Shown: positions 21,130-32,700, counted from the first letter of the stretch. The stretch: 64,000 bases of DNA from Daphnia pulex (GCF_021134715.1 NC_060026.1:9911001-9975000), one strand, 5' to 3'. The notes: a model not told the origin generated them from the sequence alone. Numbers and translations: made by a program.

Positions 21130-24100
21130 TAGTTGCAGAGGCGTTATCATTGATCAATAATGATAGTTTCCTCTTTATTGTATTTCGATGGGAAAAAGAA
21201 AAATAAAAAAATAAATAAATAAAAGAATATTACGGCATAGAGAGTAGACTAGGGTACAGTGATGGTCATATTTGGAGTAAAACAAAAGAAAAACAAAATT
21301 AGATAGGATAAATGTGAGAGGCGTGAAACGGAGTATCAAATCGTGCATTCGTCATAGGTTACTTAAGGCACTGAGTTTTTTCGTGAAAAAGTTTTGACGG
21401 GCTTGAAGAAGAAGTTTGGATTGAGTGAAGACGTAGAGTTTAGGGGGCCAAGTAAGCTTTAGTTGGAGGACTGCGTGGATAAGAGGCTAGCGATGTATGG
21501 AAAAATTGGGGCATCTGAGTACAAAGTGTTCAACCGTTTCATTTTCGGAAAGACAAGAGCAAAGCGACGAAGAAACATGTTTGAAGCGATAGCCGTTTAA
21601 ACGACAGTAGCCAGTAAGGAGTTGATTAGTCTGGTAGGAAAGGGAATTGGTGTTGAGAATTATTGCACTGGCTGCTGTGGGGAAAAAAGGCCCGCACCGA
21701 CTTTCCAGCTTTCATGGAATTCCACTCATCTCCCCATAGAGTGTTGATGTAGTTGAGAATCACATCTTTTGCATATGATTTTGTCATCGGAAGGGATGGG
21801 TGATGAGAGGACCAGCTTCGGGTGGAACTTTTAGCAATAGAGTCTGCCATATAATTCCCAGGAAGACCAGAGTGGCTCGGGATTACAAAAAAATTATATT
21901 TGTACAGTGTGTAGCCAAGATTTTTACTATAGAAGAGAATGGTTGGGAGGATTTAGTGGACGCGGATGGAGTAGAAGCAGCAAGTGCGGATTTGGAGTCG
22001 GAAGAGATTTCGTAGTTTTGAGAGGGAAGTGGGCGTGTTGAGAAGATCCAGTCCAGGGGGGCAAGGATTGAAAATCCTTCTGCTTTAAAGATTGTAGTGT
22101 GGCGAGGTAGGGAACCAGAGAGCGAATGCTTTAGTTCGGATGTAAAGCAGATAAGGGCAGAATAGCCAGCCTTATTTTTGCGTATCTAGCAATCTGTGAC
22201 TGTGAAGATTCGGGTTGTCGAAGGATCGGCAGAGGTGAGTGTTGTCGAGGAAGCCGATTGAATTTCCTGCGGGTGGTTTCTATTCCAAGGAAGTATCTCT
22301 GGAAGGTGGATACATTTAGGTCGGTCGTAAGGGATGTCCAGCTTAGTTGCAGAAATAGCATTGGCAGCTATTACAGAGGCTGATTTGGAGAAATTTTTTT
22401 TCCAAGGAAGTATCTCTGGAAGGTGGATACATTTAGCTCGGTCGTAAGGGATACCCAGCTTAAGTTGCAGAAATAGGATTGGCAGCTATAATAGAGGCTG
22501 ATTTGGAGAAATTTTGTGTTCTTAAATTCAAGATATCTGATGGTGGTGAGCTCTAAGACTCTGTAACCAAGTGACATGATTCCTGACATGATTAGCAAGG
22601 ATTCAGTTTGAGATGTTCGAAAGGCGCGTAGCATTTGAATTGCATATCTTCTTTGAGCACTACGTAGGATTTTTTTGGTAGATTTCAAAGTTGCTCTTTT
22701 AGCCCATATTGAGCAGCCATACAGGATGGTGGGTTCAACTATAAGTTTGTAAAGGATTTGTAATCGGACACGATTTAGGCCCCAGGTGAGGGATCAGCAG
22801 TGGCGCATTGGGTAGAATAAGCGAGTTGCAGAGGTACATTTTAACTCAATGTGCCTTTTCCAACTGAGAAGATTGTCAATAAGAAAGCCGAGAAACGTAG
22901 TGCTGGTGGAAGGGAACATGGTTGTTCCTTGTAGAGTTAAAGAGAGATTATCTGGGATCAGACGACTGCTCCGACGAAAATCGAAAATCATAAAGATGGT
23001 TTTAGGGGAATTGATCAGAAATTTTATGGAGAAAAGCCAGTCTATGACTGCACTGCATGCGATATTTAGTCTGGATGTTGCCGTGGTTGGATCAGAGTGG
23101 CTGCAGGCGATATTGAAATCATCGGCGTAGGCAGATATAAAAACCGGAAAAGGAAGAAGGATGTAGAAGACATCATCAATTAGAGTAATCCAAAGAAACG
23201 CTGGGAGGATTCCATCACCTTGGGGGCAACCAGTGGAAAAGTATGTTTCACGTCCCTCGATGTCGATCTCAGCTTTACCATTAGCAAGATAGTCTCCGAT
23301 GATGCGAACAAGGTATAGCGGGCAGTTCTTTTGAGTGCGGCTATTATTGCAGGGTGCCATGCTGAGTCGAACGCTGCCTTTATGTCCACAAAAGCGCTTG
23401 CAGTAAATTATTTTTTTCGAAAAGTGGGTCTCGATGTGATGAACCAAATCGTGAGCGGCTGTTTCGGTGGAGCAAACTTCTCTGAAACCGTGTTGCCCTT
23501 GGTTGAACCAATTTCCTTCAGTAGCGATCCATTTCAGTCTAGAGAGGATGATACGTTCAAAGATTTTTGAGAAAGAAGGGAGCACGCTAATTGGACGATA
23601 GTTTCCAAGTAGCTCATAGTTGGATTTGTTCGGTTTCTGAATTATGGTGATTTTAGCAATTTTCCAGGATGAAGGGAACCAACCGTTTGAGAGGGAAACG
23701 TTAAGCATCTTCAGAAGAAAATGATCATAACATGGGTGGGTAGCAAGAATTAGTGAAGATGATAATTGGTCGATTCCGGTGGAATTTGTTGGTTTGGGTG
23801 GAAATGGCGGGACTCTAGCTCGTACATTGTGATTGGACGAGTATGACATATGGGATGAGAAAGAATAACGTCGTTTTTTAAATTAGGGCTGTATGGCAGT
23901 CGGAGGAGGGTAGAGCGGGTTTAAAAAAGTGGCAGGCGAAAGCTTTAGCAATGTCTACCGGAGAATTCATGATGTTGCCGTCAACTTACGGAGAGGAGGA
24001 ATTGCTGCTGCGATTATCTTTTCTCACTAGGTAGTGGAGTGATGTTTGATGATCGTTGTTCATATCGTTTGTGCAGAAACTTTCCCACGTTTCCTTTTTT

Positions 24101-24170
24101 CGGGTCCTTATGAGACGTTGAAATTTGGCAGCTTCACCCTTGAAGAGCATTTTTGATTCGTTGATCTGGA
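21130..24170 (-). mobile_element. Decayed non-LTR retrotransposon, I/Jockey group, copy 1
   Basis: On the minus strand: reverse-transcriptase pieces NYRPISVLPSFSKIFERII, GQHGFRE, DIKAAFDSAWHPAI (motif A), GCPQGDGILPAFLW and AYADDFNIACSHS (catalytic YADD); then the thumb (LYKLIVEPTILYG), remnants of an RNase H domain and a C-x-C...H...C tail (LCSCLSEEE near 21530). An RNase H with this tail fits the I-related group. Several frameshifts separate the pieces. The 5' end, including any endonuclease, is missing beyond about 24170. AATAAA near 21175 marks the 3' end. Confidence 0.85.
22283..22514. repeat. 117-bp tandem duplication inside retrotransposon copy 1
   Basis: The unit starting TTCCAAGGAAGTATCTCTGG occurs at 22283 and again at 22400. 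The other element copy (near 36136) has it once, so the duplication arose after the segmental duplication. Confidence 0.85.
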
Positions 24171-24239
24171 AAGTAAAAGACGCAATGTTTTGTTTTGTTT
24201 TTACGCAATCTCCTATAGGCTTGTCTCATCCGCTGTCTG

Positions 24240-25315
24240 AGGCGCTGCACGCCTTACTTGGCAATGAAAATCATGGCGGTGTTACTGAAAATGAGTTGCA
24301 AAACGAACCTCTGGCCTGGTTGCTACGGAATACTCGATTATTTCAATCGAATTAGATTCGAATAACCTTACGGCAAGTCAAACAAGTTAAGCAAGTCAAG
24401 TTAAGCAAGCCTTAGCAGCATCAACATCAACCCCTGAGAAAACAGTCAACACTGTCGCTGCGACTGAAGAATATAGATGCCAAATAGATAAAAAGTCTTG
24501 GGAACTTGTCTTTCCTTCAGAACTGCCGGCTAGCTACGTCCTAATTTGACAAAAATTAATTGGGAATTATAAACCTTGGCAAGGAGAAGTACCATCTCGC
24601 TTTAAATGACGTCTGATACCTTTTTGCTGCGCTCAACGACCTGGCGTTGACTTTGAAGAAACATTTTTCCAAGTTCCAGAACCGAGTTTTTTTTTCGTAT
24701 ATTTATGTCAATCGTGGCTAGCAAATATAGGGTGATGCCGTACTTCTCAAAAGGGCTCCACGGTACTAAACAACCACCAATTTTATGGAAGAAAACCCAT
24801 AATGGAAAACTGGAAGCAACAGACTTCCAGCCGTTGATGGATAAAGTGTCTATATTCGTTTTTTAAGGAGACGAGGTTTCACTACCTATTGTGGACAACA
24901 TGGCAAGTGAATTCAAAATTCGCAACCTTCCACCTACCCAGTTTCTCCCCGTTACATGGAACGTGAAAGACAAAATAATCAAATCTTCATTTCGTAAAGA
25001 TACATTATTCTAACTCTACTCAGGAAACATAAAATTAGAAGTCCTAACGACCACTGACCCAAACTCCCGCCTCAATGCGACATAATGTTTCCAACTAGTG
25101 AGAGGGAGAGGCTATGGAACTATATAACGAAAGTCCCATAAAAAATCAGTAGTTGAAGCCCTTTTGTATCTTACAAATGCTACACGCCAGGAAATAACGC
25201 ATTCCGTTGGCCAAGTAGCGAAGTACTGTTCAAATCCGCAACCAGCGCAACGGAGAGCAGTTAAAAGATTATTGGTCTATCTAAAGGGAACCTGTTATCA
25301 GGGAATACAGTAATG
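24240..25315 (+). mobile_element. Copia-type pol remnant, copy 1
   Basis: Broken plus-strand frames show Copia reverse-transcriptase/RNase H sequence: KKSWELVFPSELP, GVDFEETF, EFKIRNLPPTQFL, TDPNSRLNAT, SVVEALLYLTNATRQEI, VGQVAKYCSNPQPAQRRAV and KRLLVYLKGTCYQGI, in the expected order. Stops and frameshifts are numerous. No LTRs identified. Confidence 0.82.
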
Positions 25316-25402
25316 GATATTGAGGAAAAAGGACAACATGTTTTCGTTTGTGGGATCTCTAAAACAATAAAATCAAGAGAAAATGGACTTTTAGTTTGCT
25401 AA

Positions 25403-25600
25403 ATGCTAATCGCACTTGTTAAGCAATTCCTGATTGTTTTGTGTTTTAGTTTAGTGCATGGTAATAAAAGTCGACGAACATCGTTTCCCATTCATACGAT
25501 GAATCTTAATTATCCCACGATTCACTTGGCCAAAGAAAACAAAAATTTTTACTGCTTCTTTCATCCCACCAAATCCCGGACCGAATTTACAGATTTGTAG
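25403..25600 (+). CDS. 65-codon ORF with signal-peptide-like N-terminus, copy 1
   Basis: MLIALVKQFLIVLCFSLVHG looks like a cleavable signal peptide, followed by a short polar tail ending TEFTDL. Its duplicate at 39046-39243 is also open. The two differ at four bases, all amino-acid changing, so the duplicates show no sign of protein-level constraint. It may be the first exon of the gene whose later exons lie downstream, or chance. Not recognised. Confidence 0.3.
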   Translation: MLIALVKQFLIVLCFSLVHGNKSRRTSFPIHTMNLNYPTIHLAKENKNFYCFFHPTKSRTEFTDL

Positions 25601-26594
25601 CATATTTGCCACATATTTTTTTTTAAAATATATTGCAATATGAACACTCTTGAAACTCTTAGTCTATTTAACTCATTAACAAATCATTATCGATTCCATT
25701 GAACATTAAAAAATAAAAACCCGAATTTTAGAAGAAACGGCACGTCTACTCTTTAACTAAGTAAAACAAATCTTGACTATTATTGATCTTTGTAATTTTT
25801 TTACAGCTCAGTGCTTCCATTTTAAGAAAAAAACTGTAAGTAATAAAACAATTCTCATATTTATAATTGGTCATAATGAATTTTTTTACAGCTCGATGTT
25901 CTCACAAAAAGAAAACTTTTGAGCCATCGAATTTATTAGGGCTGAAGAAGAACCCACAGGTGAAACTGATGAAACATAGAAAAATTGAATTTGGAAAACG
26001 GCTGTTTATTGTCTGATTAATTGAAGAAAAGTCGTATCATAATGTTATTATTTGATGCACCTGTAAAGAATGCCTGAGAGATAAAAAAACGCTTGAAACC
26101 ATCAAGCTGCTGGAGCGAGAGCGAGGCGAGTTCTGCTGTTGTGTAGAACAGAGATAGCTGCTTAAAATAAATGGGTGAGAGAGGGGTGCAGGGAGAGGGG
26201 TGCAACATTGAACAATAAAAAAAAATGTGTGAGTGAAAAAAGTAAGCCAATTATTGCGATGGGTTCTTTATATACATAGTCATTACTTTTGCAAAAACTC
26301 TTTTGGGGTATTCTTTGGATGTCCGAACATCCCAATTTGGTTACATCAAGATGATGAAAAAACGAAAGAAGGATAAAAAACTGATTTCCTATGGGCCTTC
26401 CATATTCGCAAATTTCGGGCCAACTGTCTTTTTCCCATGAATTATCAATTAGGATGTCCTTTGGATAATGAATCGGACATAATTTGGTACTTAAAACGCG
26501 TATGTCCCCAAAATATGTTATTGGAAAATCCTATAGATGTCATATTGTGACACTTTCGAGACCAACCTTTCTCACTTAGATTAGAGGGCAATAA

Positions 26595-27890
26595 TTGGAA
26601 ATCCGATGGATGACTAAACAGGCCAGGCAGGGATATAACATTATGAACGTATCGAAAATGTTTCGAAAAGATGTAACCTTGTACCTGGCAGGAATGTGGT
26701 TTTATAGAATATTTTCATCCGCCATCAATAAAAGTATAGACAAAAAAGCAAAGAAGTTTGCAATAGATTTTATTAAAGATATCACTATGAACATCAATAA
26801 AGGAGAAACGTATGAAAATCCATTAATTGGAATTTTTGAGAGAATTCGAAAAGCGGGATATTCAGCAAGTTCTTTGTTTTCTTTGACATTCTAACGGTAT
26901 ATACAGCAAGCAATCTAAACAAGTTTAAAACACGTGTTACAGCCACAAAAGAAAGAAACAAAAGAAAAAGAACGTGATGTTTGTCTCAACAAGAGATGCA
27001 ACCATGTTAATGTTTTGGTGACCATCATCAATCATCCTTCTATAAACGAGAACATTTTGGAGGCTGGTGGTGTGTCTAAAATTGCTCATTAGAAATCACA
27101 GATTGTGTAATTGTTTTTTTTTGCAGTATTATTGCCTGTTCATGTGGAAAAAGAAATTGAATTCTCGTATGGTGATGTTCGCTATAAAAATAAGGAAGTT
27201 GGTGGATACATCGTCACATTTTGCAAGGACACTATTGATGTACAAAAAACCTGGCATAGATGACCAACCTGGTGACCCCAGTAGAAAATCTGGGGGTTGC
27301 CGACCCTGTTGGACAACACGGTGGCCCCGGCAAGGATGGATTCTCCGATGGACCAGGAGCCCCAAACAAAGATGGACTGGTTTCCCAGGTGAATGAATTT
27401 TCCCTGAAACTCCCCCTTTTAGTTTTGCATTATCACTGTAATGTTTGAGCTGAAAAAATCATTTTGTATTTAAGGTGCTACCGAACAACCCGGCAAATCA
27501 GGCAAATGTGGTCTTAATGGAGGCCCCGGCGCTGAGAAGGATGTCCTAGAGACCATGCTTGCAATGGGTTTTACAAACAAAGGTGGTTAAAGGCTGAGAC
27601 ATTGAACATCATGTCAATTTATCTTCTTCACCAAGAATTACGAACTACATCAATAGAACATGTTTTGAACTTAAGCAAAAACTAGAAAAAGCTGGTCACC
27701 ATGACTTGAGTAACGATCCGGAATTCATGCACACTGCACTGATTGGTTAGTAAATATATATCCCCATTTTTCCATAGGATGCCTTTTTAGAAAATGGAGG
27801 AAACAAAGGACTATCCAATGTACGTAGTTGACCACGACGACATGACACGTTTTCCACATGGCAGCACCAACGACTGGTAAGTTGAAATAT
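26595..27890 (+). pseudogene. Collagen-like gene, frameshifted
   Basis: The first part (MTKQARQGYNIMNVSK, MWFYRIFSSAINKSI, GIFERIRKAGYSASSLF) is duplicated at 40.2 kb. Here one T is missing near 26880 and one A is extra near 26928 compared with that copy; between them the copies share a frame. It continues into KERDVCLNKRCNHVNVLV and INHPSINENILEAG, an exon at about 27126-27257 (EKEIEFSYGDVRYKNKEVGG), then glycine-repeat exons (GPGKDG, GPGAPNKDG, QPGKSGKCGLNGGPGA) with frame breaks, and further open pieces to about 27880. The Gly-X-Y pattern is collagen-like. The N-terminal domain is not recognised. Confidence 0.55.
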
Positions 27891-28096
27891 TTTGAATTGT
27901 CAGCAGCCCTGAAAACTACAACTGATCAGATTGTACAGCTCCAATTGGTTTCTGTCCCTGCCCACCCGGGCCCGTAATCCGACACCAGAAACCAGATTAT
28001 GATCCCCATTTATCCGGTTGAAATACCGGATCGATTATGAAAAGAACAGCTAAAACTGACTCAACAGCTGTTCGTCTGCATTGTTTGGGGCCTTAA

Positions 28097-28153
28097 TTAG
28101 GCTCCTCCCACCAAAGATGGCTGAACAGCCAAATTTGGGAAGGAGGAGCCTAA
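28097..28153. repeat. 57-bp imperfect hairpin
   Basis: TTAGGCTCCTCC pairs with GGAGGAGCCTAA and pairing continues inward, with mismatches, to a GAAC loop: arms of about 26 bp. The size resembles a small foldback or miRNA-type stem. Nothing in the sequence shows transcription. Confidence 0.55.
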
Positions 28154-28285
28154 TACAACGTTGCACTTAAATATCTCGCGAAATAAATTTTTTCGAGGTA
28201 ACAAACCTCTCGAAAAAATTATCCCCGTGAAAAATTACTTTAGGCTAGATAGATAAAAAAATTTAATTTTACGTGCGTGTACCCT

Positions 28286-28397
28286 ATTGCTGTAAACCAA
28301 GGGAGCGGCCCTTGATGGAAGATATTAATGGCGGGGTAATATGGTTTGTAGGTTTTCGCTGATTAATATCTGTTTTCGTTGTTGGATGATATGGCAA
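28286..28397. repeat. Dispersed ~110-bp repeat, copy 2
   Basis: Matches 13123-13231 in the same orientation, with scattered substitutions. Confidence 0.75.
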
Positions 28398-29360
28398 ACC
28401 GTTCTTGCCACATTTCCCAGGTTTTAAATAGGTAGTGATTGTCCTTATGTTAATCAGCTGTTAAAGCCACCATTGTTACATATATGCTGATAAACAGTTA
28501 TAATTATAATCCTATGAAAACAAATATTTGAAATTGTAAAATTTAAACAATTATTAAAATTACGATAAGACTTGCAAGATGTTTACTGATTCCTTCATTC
28601 TGGTTATTGCTGACCTACTCATATGAGGATTGAAGAGCATTCGTACACAACTTAGGTGAATCGCAGACGACCGAGGCTAGCGATGCTCCCGCTCGGCAGT
28701 AATAGATTCTCTTATTGTGTGAATAAACAATAACTCTACAAAAATTCCATCAGAAAGTTAATCGTTCTGGGTTCCAATTCAACTTCATAATCTAATGGTT
28801 TTGTATGTTCCCAACCTGTGGTTGTATATCTTCAGTATGCAGTAAATGTGATTTAATCTCGATTGCCCCTTTAGGGGACTCATACTATATTGTCCACAAT
28901 TTTTACATTAATTTTTGGTCTCAAGCTAACTTATTTAAGAATTTTTATTCTACTTAGCTTTTAAAAGCTAATTCGTCTAGAATTATCATTGAAATGTCGA
29001 GAAAATACGATGTGAAGAGTCTCTTTGAATTAATCTGGCAACTCTGACATGTGTGCTTACATTGTTTGTGTTAAGTGACGCGTAGAAATGTCCGGTAGAG
29101 GGCCACTAAAGGCGAAGGAAGAAACTTTATTCCGTCTAGCACTGGCATTCAGAGAGGTTCTCTTTCATGTTCGTGCATTTTTTACGTATTCCAAACCAGA
29201 TATCATACTGGTTTTTAGGTCGCTCATTTTTCTGAATCTAGCGATGAAGTAGATTACTTTGTCCTTTCTCCTTTACGAAAACTTTTTTTAACTTATAGTT
29301 TAAAATATTAAAATTGGGGCTAGGGATAAGTGGGACGACGAATAAAAAATAAAAATACAT
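28398..29360. other. Intergenic, nothing recognised
   Basis: AT-rich sequence without coding or structural signal that I can support. Confidence 0.4.
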
Positions 29361-29479
29361 AAGGGTAATTTGGCTACCGCAACAGTTGCCAATCCAAAAA
29401 CCCCTTCAGCCATGTACAGGCCCCATTTTGCAATTTGGTGATAAAATTCATCCCCTTCTGATAGCTGGGAGCTAGCCAT
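29361..29479 (-). pseudogene. Membrane-protein family, truncated B2 module
   Basis: MASSQLSEGDEFYHQIAK, then MAEGVFGLATVAVAK and an abrupt end at 29361, where B1 continues ITLWPP. It preserves the MASS start lost in B1. The ATG lies 4 bp beyond the ABHD pseudogene stop. Confidence 0.75.
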
Positions 29480-29482
29480 TAG

Positions 29483-30556
29483 CTATTGGCTGATGGCCGA
29501 GGGTTCCTTGGTTTTACGTACGCACGCTGACATAACAATGTCATTGAATTCAGCAGATCGATCTGAATACACATGGTGCCCGGCGCCATGAAGAACCTAA
29601 ATGAAGACCTCTTTATTTAAAAATCCAACTGAACACAGAAAAACAGCCGCTTACATTGAGATTGACTGTAGATCCATTTCTTCGCTCCTTGATAATCCGG
29701 CCCGACTGCCCATCAATCCAAGAATTCACTCCGTAGATAAACGTAATTGGAATATGTGGTGGAAATTCCATGATACGGTCGACCATGGGAAATCGTGCGA
29801 AGTCCGAATTGACCATCTATGCATCGAAAATTATTCATAAAATTATTTATTTATTTAGAAAATAAATATTAATGAAAACACGAATTACTAACCATGGAAT
29901 GGAAGGCCGATTCTCCACTTAAATTGAAATATGGAAGAAAAAGAAAACTTTTTAGCCAATAGTAACGAAATTAATATTGTTTTAAACGTTCTTACGTTGG
30001 GATAAGTGCATTTCACTGGAAAAGATACTGGAAAATTGTTTCAACGGGGTTTTCCACCGCTACCTAAAATTTTCGGTATAAATAGCTTCCACATTTTCTC
30101 ATCATTGTGAGCCCTGTTTAGTAGATTCAAAATTGAATACAAGTAAGATAAACATGAGCTGGATACACACATTATGTGAACAAACCTAAGGGTCCAGCCG
30201 CTCGGAGAAGAAACAGTGGATTAGCCATACGGTGGAGTAGATGGAGAAGTTTCCACCAGAGAGGTGTTGTGAGTTGTGCTGCATCGTTCCCAGGTGGAGC
30301 AGCAGGATCCGGAAACCCCCAGGTATCTGCCAATACAAGGTGGATAACCCGATCGGGATGCTCTAGAGCATAAGCCGACGAAAGAAATCCTCCCATGCTA
30401 TACAGTGAAATATAATTATTACAGTACTATCTAATTGTATTACGGAATTAATATTGCTTTAGGCCGATGAGAATAAACTTCTCATATCCAATAGTCTTCA
30501 TCAACCAATCGATTGATTTGACAATTTGAGCTTCGGCTTCACGAGTAAAACCAAGG
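29483..30556 (-). pseudogene. ABHD4/ABHD5-like alpha/beta hydrolase, truncated
   Basis: Minus-strand exons: about 30556-30463 (REAEAQIVKSIDWLMKTIGY, EKFILIG), 30397-30186 (MGGFLSSAYALEHPDRVIHL, DTWGFPDP, RAAGPLG), about 29819-29655 (FARFPMVDRIM, IPITFIYGVNSWIDGQSG) and 29596-29483 (VLHGAGHHVYSD, stop). ABHD4/5 proteins act on lysophospholipids or as lipase co-activators on lipid droplets; the GAGHHVY histidine block and the GxxMGG region are visible. The junction that should encode GHS/N before MGG reads GGCCTAAAGC, so donor and codons are lost. The N-terminal exons and a middle exon are missing. Confidence 0.82.
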
Positions 30557-30570
30557 AACCTTGGTTTTAC
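30545..30570. repeat. Perfect 12-bp inverted repeat at a junction
   Basis: GTAAAACCAAGG, two A's, then CCTTGGTTTTAC. It sits exactly where ABHD sequence meets family sequence; CCTTGGTTTTAC occurs again at about 29510, near the other end of the ABHD piece. Confidence 0.8.
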
Positions 30571-31495
30571 TTGGTTTTACGCAGAAACAGTGGTTACAGC
30601 GTACACCAGTTGCTGGCCCACCAGCTTCGTCCGAAGAACTGTGATCACGTGCCCCTTCCTCATCATGCAGATGTTTCGAAGCCTTCATGTTACCTGCACG
30701 AGAAAAGAAAGATTTTAAAATTTTTAAAAATAAAATTCTGTACGTCTTATCCCAGGATGAAAAAAAAACTTGAAAGCAATGAAGCTGCTTGAACCAATAA
30801 AAAAGAAGAAAAGAAACAAGAGAGTGGAAATTTTTGTATTGGCAAATAGTAAACCACTCAATGGATGTAAAAAAAATGAATGTTCAATCTTGATTACTCT
30901 TTGTTCCCTGGGATGCAGCTAGCGCATCCAACTTTTGGTTCAAAGATATCAGAATTTTCATATATAAAACAGGAAAATGTTAATAAAACATAATGTTGAA
31001 TGACTGTTTTGAAGAACTTACGATGCAACCTGATCCGCCAACAGGGTCTGCCTGTCAACCTGATCTACCAATTCCAATACACTTTGTTCAGACTGCGGTT
31101 TCTTCTTTTTCTTGTCGTGCCACTCAGTGGCCTTTTTCATGCAGTAAAAGAACATCCTGGGCCCAAACTTGTAACCCATCCACACAAGGCAGAAGAAAAC
31201 AGTCCCGTAAGATGTCCAGTGCACGTGAGGATCATCCTTAAACAGCGCTGTTTAAGTGTTTGGCTTTATTGGCTCTATAGCTCTGGTTTTTCAAACATTT
31301 CAAATTTTTAGAAAAAAAAATAAATTAATTACGAGCTGCTGGAATTATTCCAGCAGCGTAAAGTTGCTTGGCAAATTCAAAAAAAGCCAAGTTCCGTGCA
31401 TCACGTTTTTTTGTTTCAGTTTTGTCTACGTGAATTCTATCTAAAGAAATAAAAAAAAACTTAGAATTTTTTTTTTATTTTTAAAATCCTATTAC

Positions 31496-31969
31496 CTTTT
31501 CGATAACGGGGATACTGCAGGCTGCAATTGTATCTTCCCTCTTCTCCTGTTTGAGAGAAAACAAAATTTCTAGCGCCTAGATGCCGTTCCACTAGACAAC
31601 GTGCATTATGCAGAGTGTAGTGCCCCCATCTCCCAGCATCCAGTCTGTCGACATAAGCCTGGAAATCTGGGCCTCTACGTCCGTTTAGGGTCACCACTCC
31701 TAAATCAATCAGGTGATTCATGAAAATAGTCGCAGCTTCCCTTTTGTTGTCATCAACTTAATTATCATTGGATAAGTATCGGGCCACAAAGGGATCACCT
31801 GAAAAAATGAGAAATAAACAATAAATAACACGAATAATATAAAATATAAAAGTTACTGACCGAAACGGAAACTGTTGTTCGATATCCCTTTTTCCGTTGC
31901 CACACTAATGAATACAATTGCCGATGTCCCAACTTGTTGCGTCAAGAAGTTAAACATGTCATATTGGAC
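31496..31969 (-). CDS. Two unrecognised exons within the A3 locus
   Basis: Exon 31969-31861 (VQYDMFNFLTQQVGTSAIVF, GISNNSFRFG) joins in phase, across GTCAGT...CAG, to 31798-31496 (DPFVARYLSND, then REAATIFMNHLIDLGVVTLN, RRGPDFQAYVDRLDAGRWG, CSLQYPRYRK, donor GTAATA). One in-frame TAA lies after SNDN (about 31760). Composition and splice sites look like real coding DNA; I recognise no domain. The first exon has the same size, phase and hydrophobic pattern as the exon ending at 44581, and both follow Pro-rich sequence, so they may be related (weak). Confidence 0.4.
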
Positions 31970-31994
31970 CTGCATATGACATGATAATCTAGGC

Positions 31995-32700
31995 CCAAGT
32001 TGACCAACTTAAAGGTGCTCCAGGAGGAGTGGCAGCCGGTTGTGGCCGACCGCGACCGACAAGACGTGGCTCCATTGCAGCGGCAGCGGCACCGACTTGA
32101 GGTGCTCCAGGAGGAGCGGTAGCCGGTTTTGGCCGACTCCGACCGACAAGACGTGGCTCCATAGCAGCGGCAGCGGCAATGGGCATACTCCGCCCGACTT
32201 GAGGTGGTCCAGGAGGAGCGGGAATCGGTACTGGCCGACTCAAACCGACAAGACGTGGCTCCATTGCAGCGGCAGCGGCAATGGGCATACTTCGCCCGAC
32301 TTGAGGTGGTCCAGGAGGAACGGGAATCGGTACTGGCCGACTCCGACCGACAAGACGTGGCTCCATAACAGCGGCAGCGGAAATGGGCATACTCCGCCCG
32401 ACTTGAGGTGGTCCAGGAGGAGTGGGAATCGGTACTGGCCGACTCCGACCGACAATACGTGGCTCCATAGCAGCGGCAGCGGCAATGGGCACACTCCGCC
32501 CGACTTGAGGTGGTGGTCCAGGAGGAGCAGCAGCCGGTTGTGGCCGCCCGCGACGGAGAAGAGGGGGCGCTATAGCAGCAGCAGCGGCACCGACTTGAGG
32601 TGCTCCAGGAGTAGCGGCAGCCGGTTGTGGCAGATGTAGCACTATAGCAGCAGCAGCGGCATCGACTTGAGGTGCTCCAGGAGTAGCGGCGGCCGGTTGT
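31995..32700 (-). repeat. Pro/Ala-rich coding minisatellite, ~96-99-bp units
   Basis: About seven units of 32-33 codons, such as MEPRLVGRSRPVPIP followed by PPGPPQVGRSMPIAAAAA. Length differences are mostly multiples of three, and the array is open in several frames on both strands. Units in the middle (32130-32510) are most alike; the outer ones are diverged. Confidence 0.88.

Larger units (their letters stand above)
19355..26947. repeat. Segmental duplication, copy 1 (~7.6 kb)
   Basis: Starts TAACTGCTAAGTAATTTTC and ends AGCCACA. It matches 33166-40593 in the same orientation throughout, by eye with a few percent divergence and small indels. Inside are AT-rich non-coding DNA (about 19.4-21.1 kb, including a perfect 12-bp-arm inverted repeat CTAAACTTGAAA near 20628), a non-LTR retrotransposon, a Copia remnant, a 65-codon ORF and the 5' part of a collagen-like gene. 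Confidence 0.92.

Noticed and set aside
24125..24355. 76-codon plus-strand ORF at the retrotransposon/Copia junction
   Set aside because: Spans the boundary of two decayed elements; chance frame.
26017..26250. 77-codon minus-strand ORF, also in the second copy (39660-39893)
   Set aside because: No start context, splice signals or homology; shared only through the duplication.
32040..32639. Long plus-strand ORF across the Pro/Ala repeat
   Set aside because: Mirror of the minus-strand array; the minus strand has the MPPIH start and family context.
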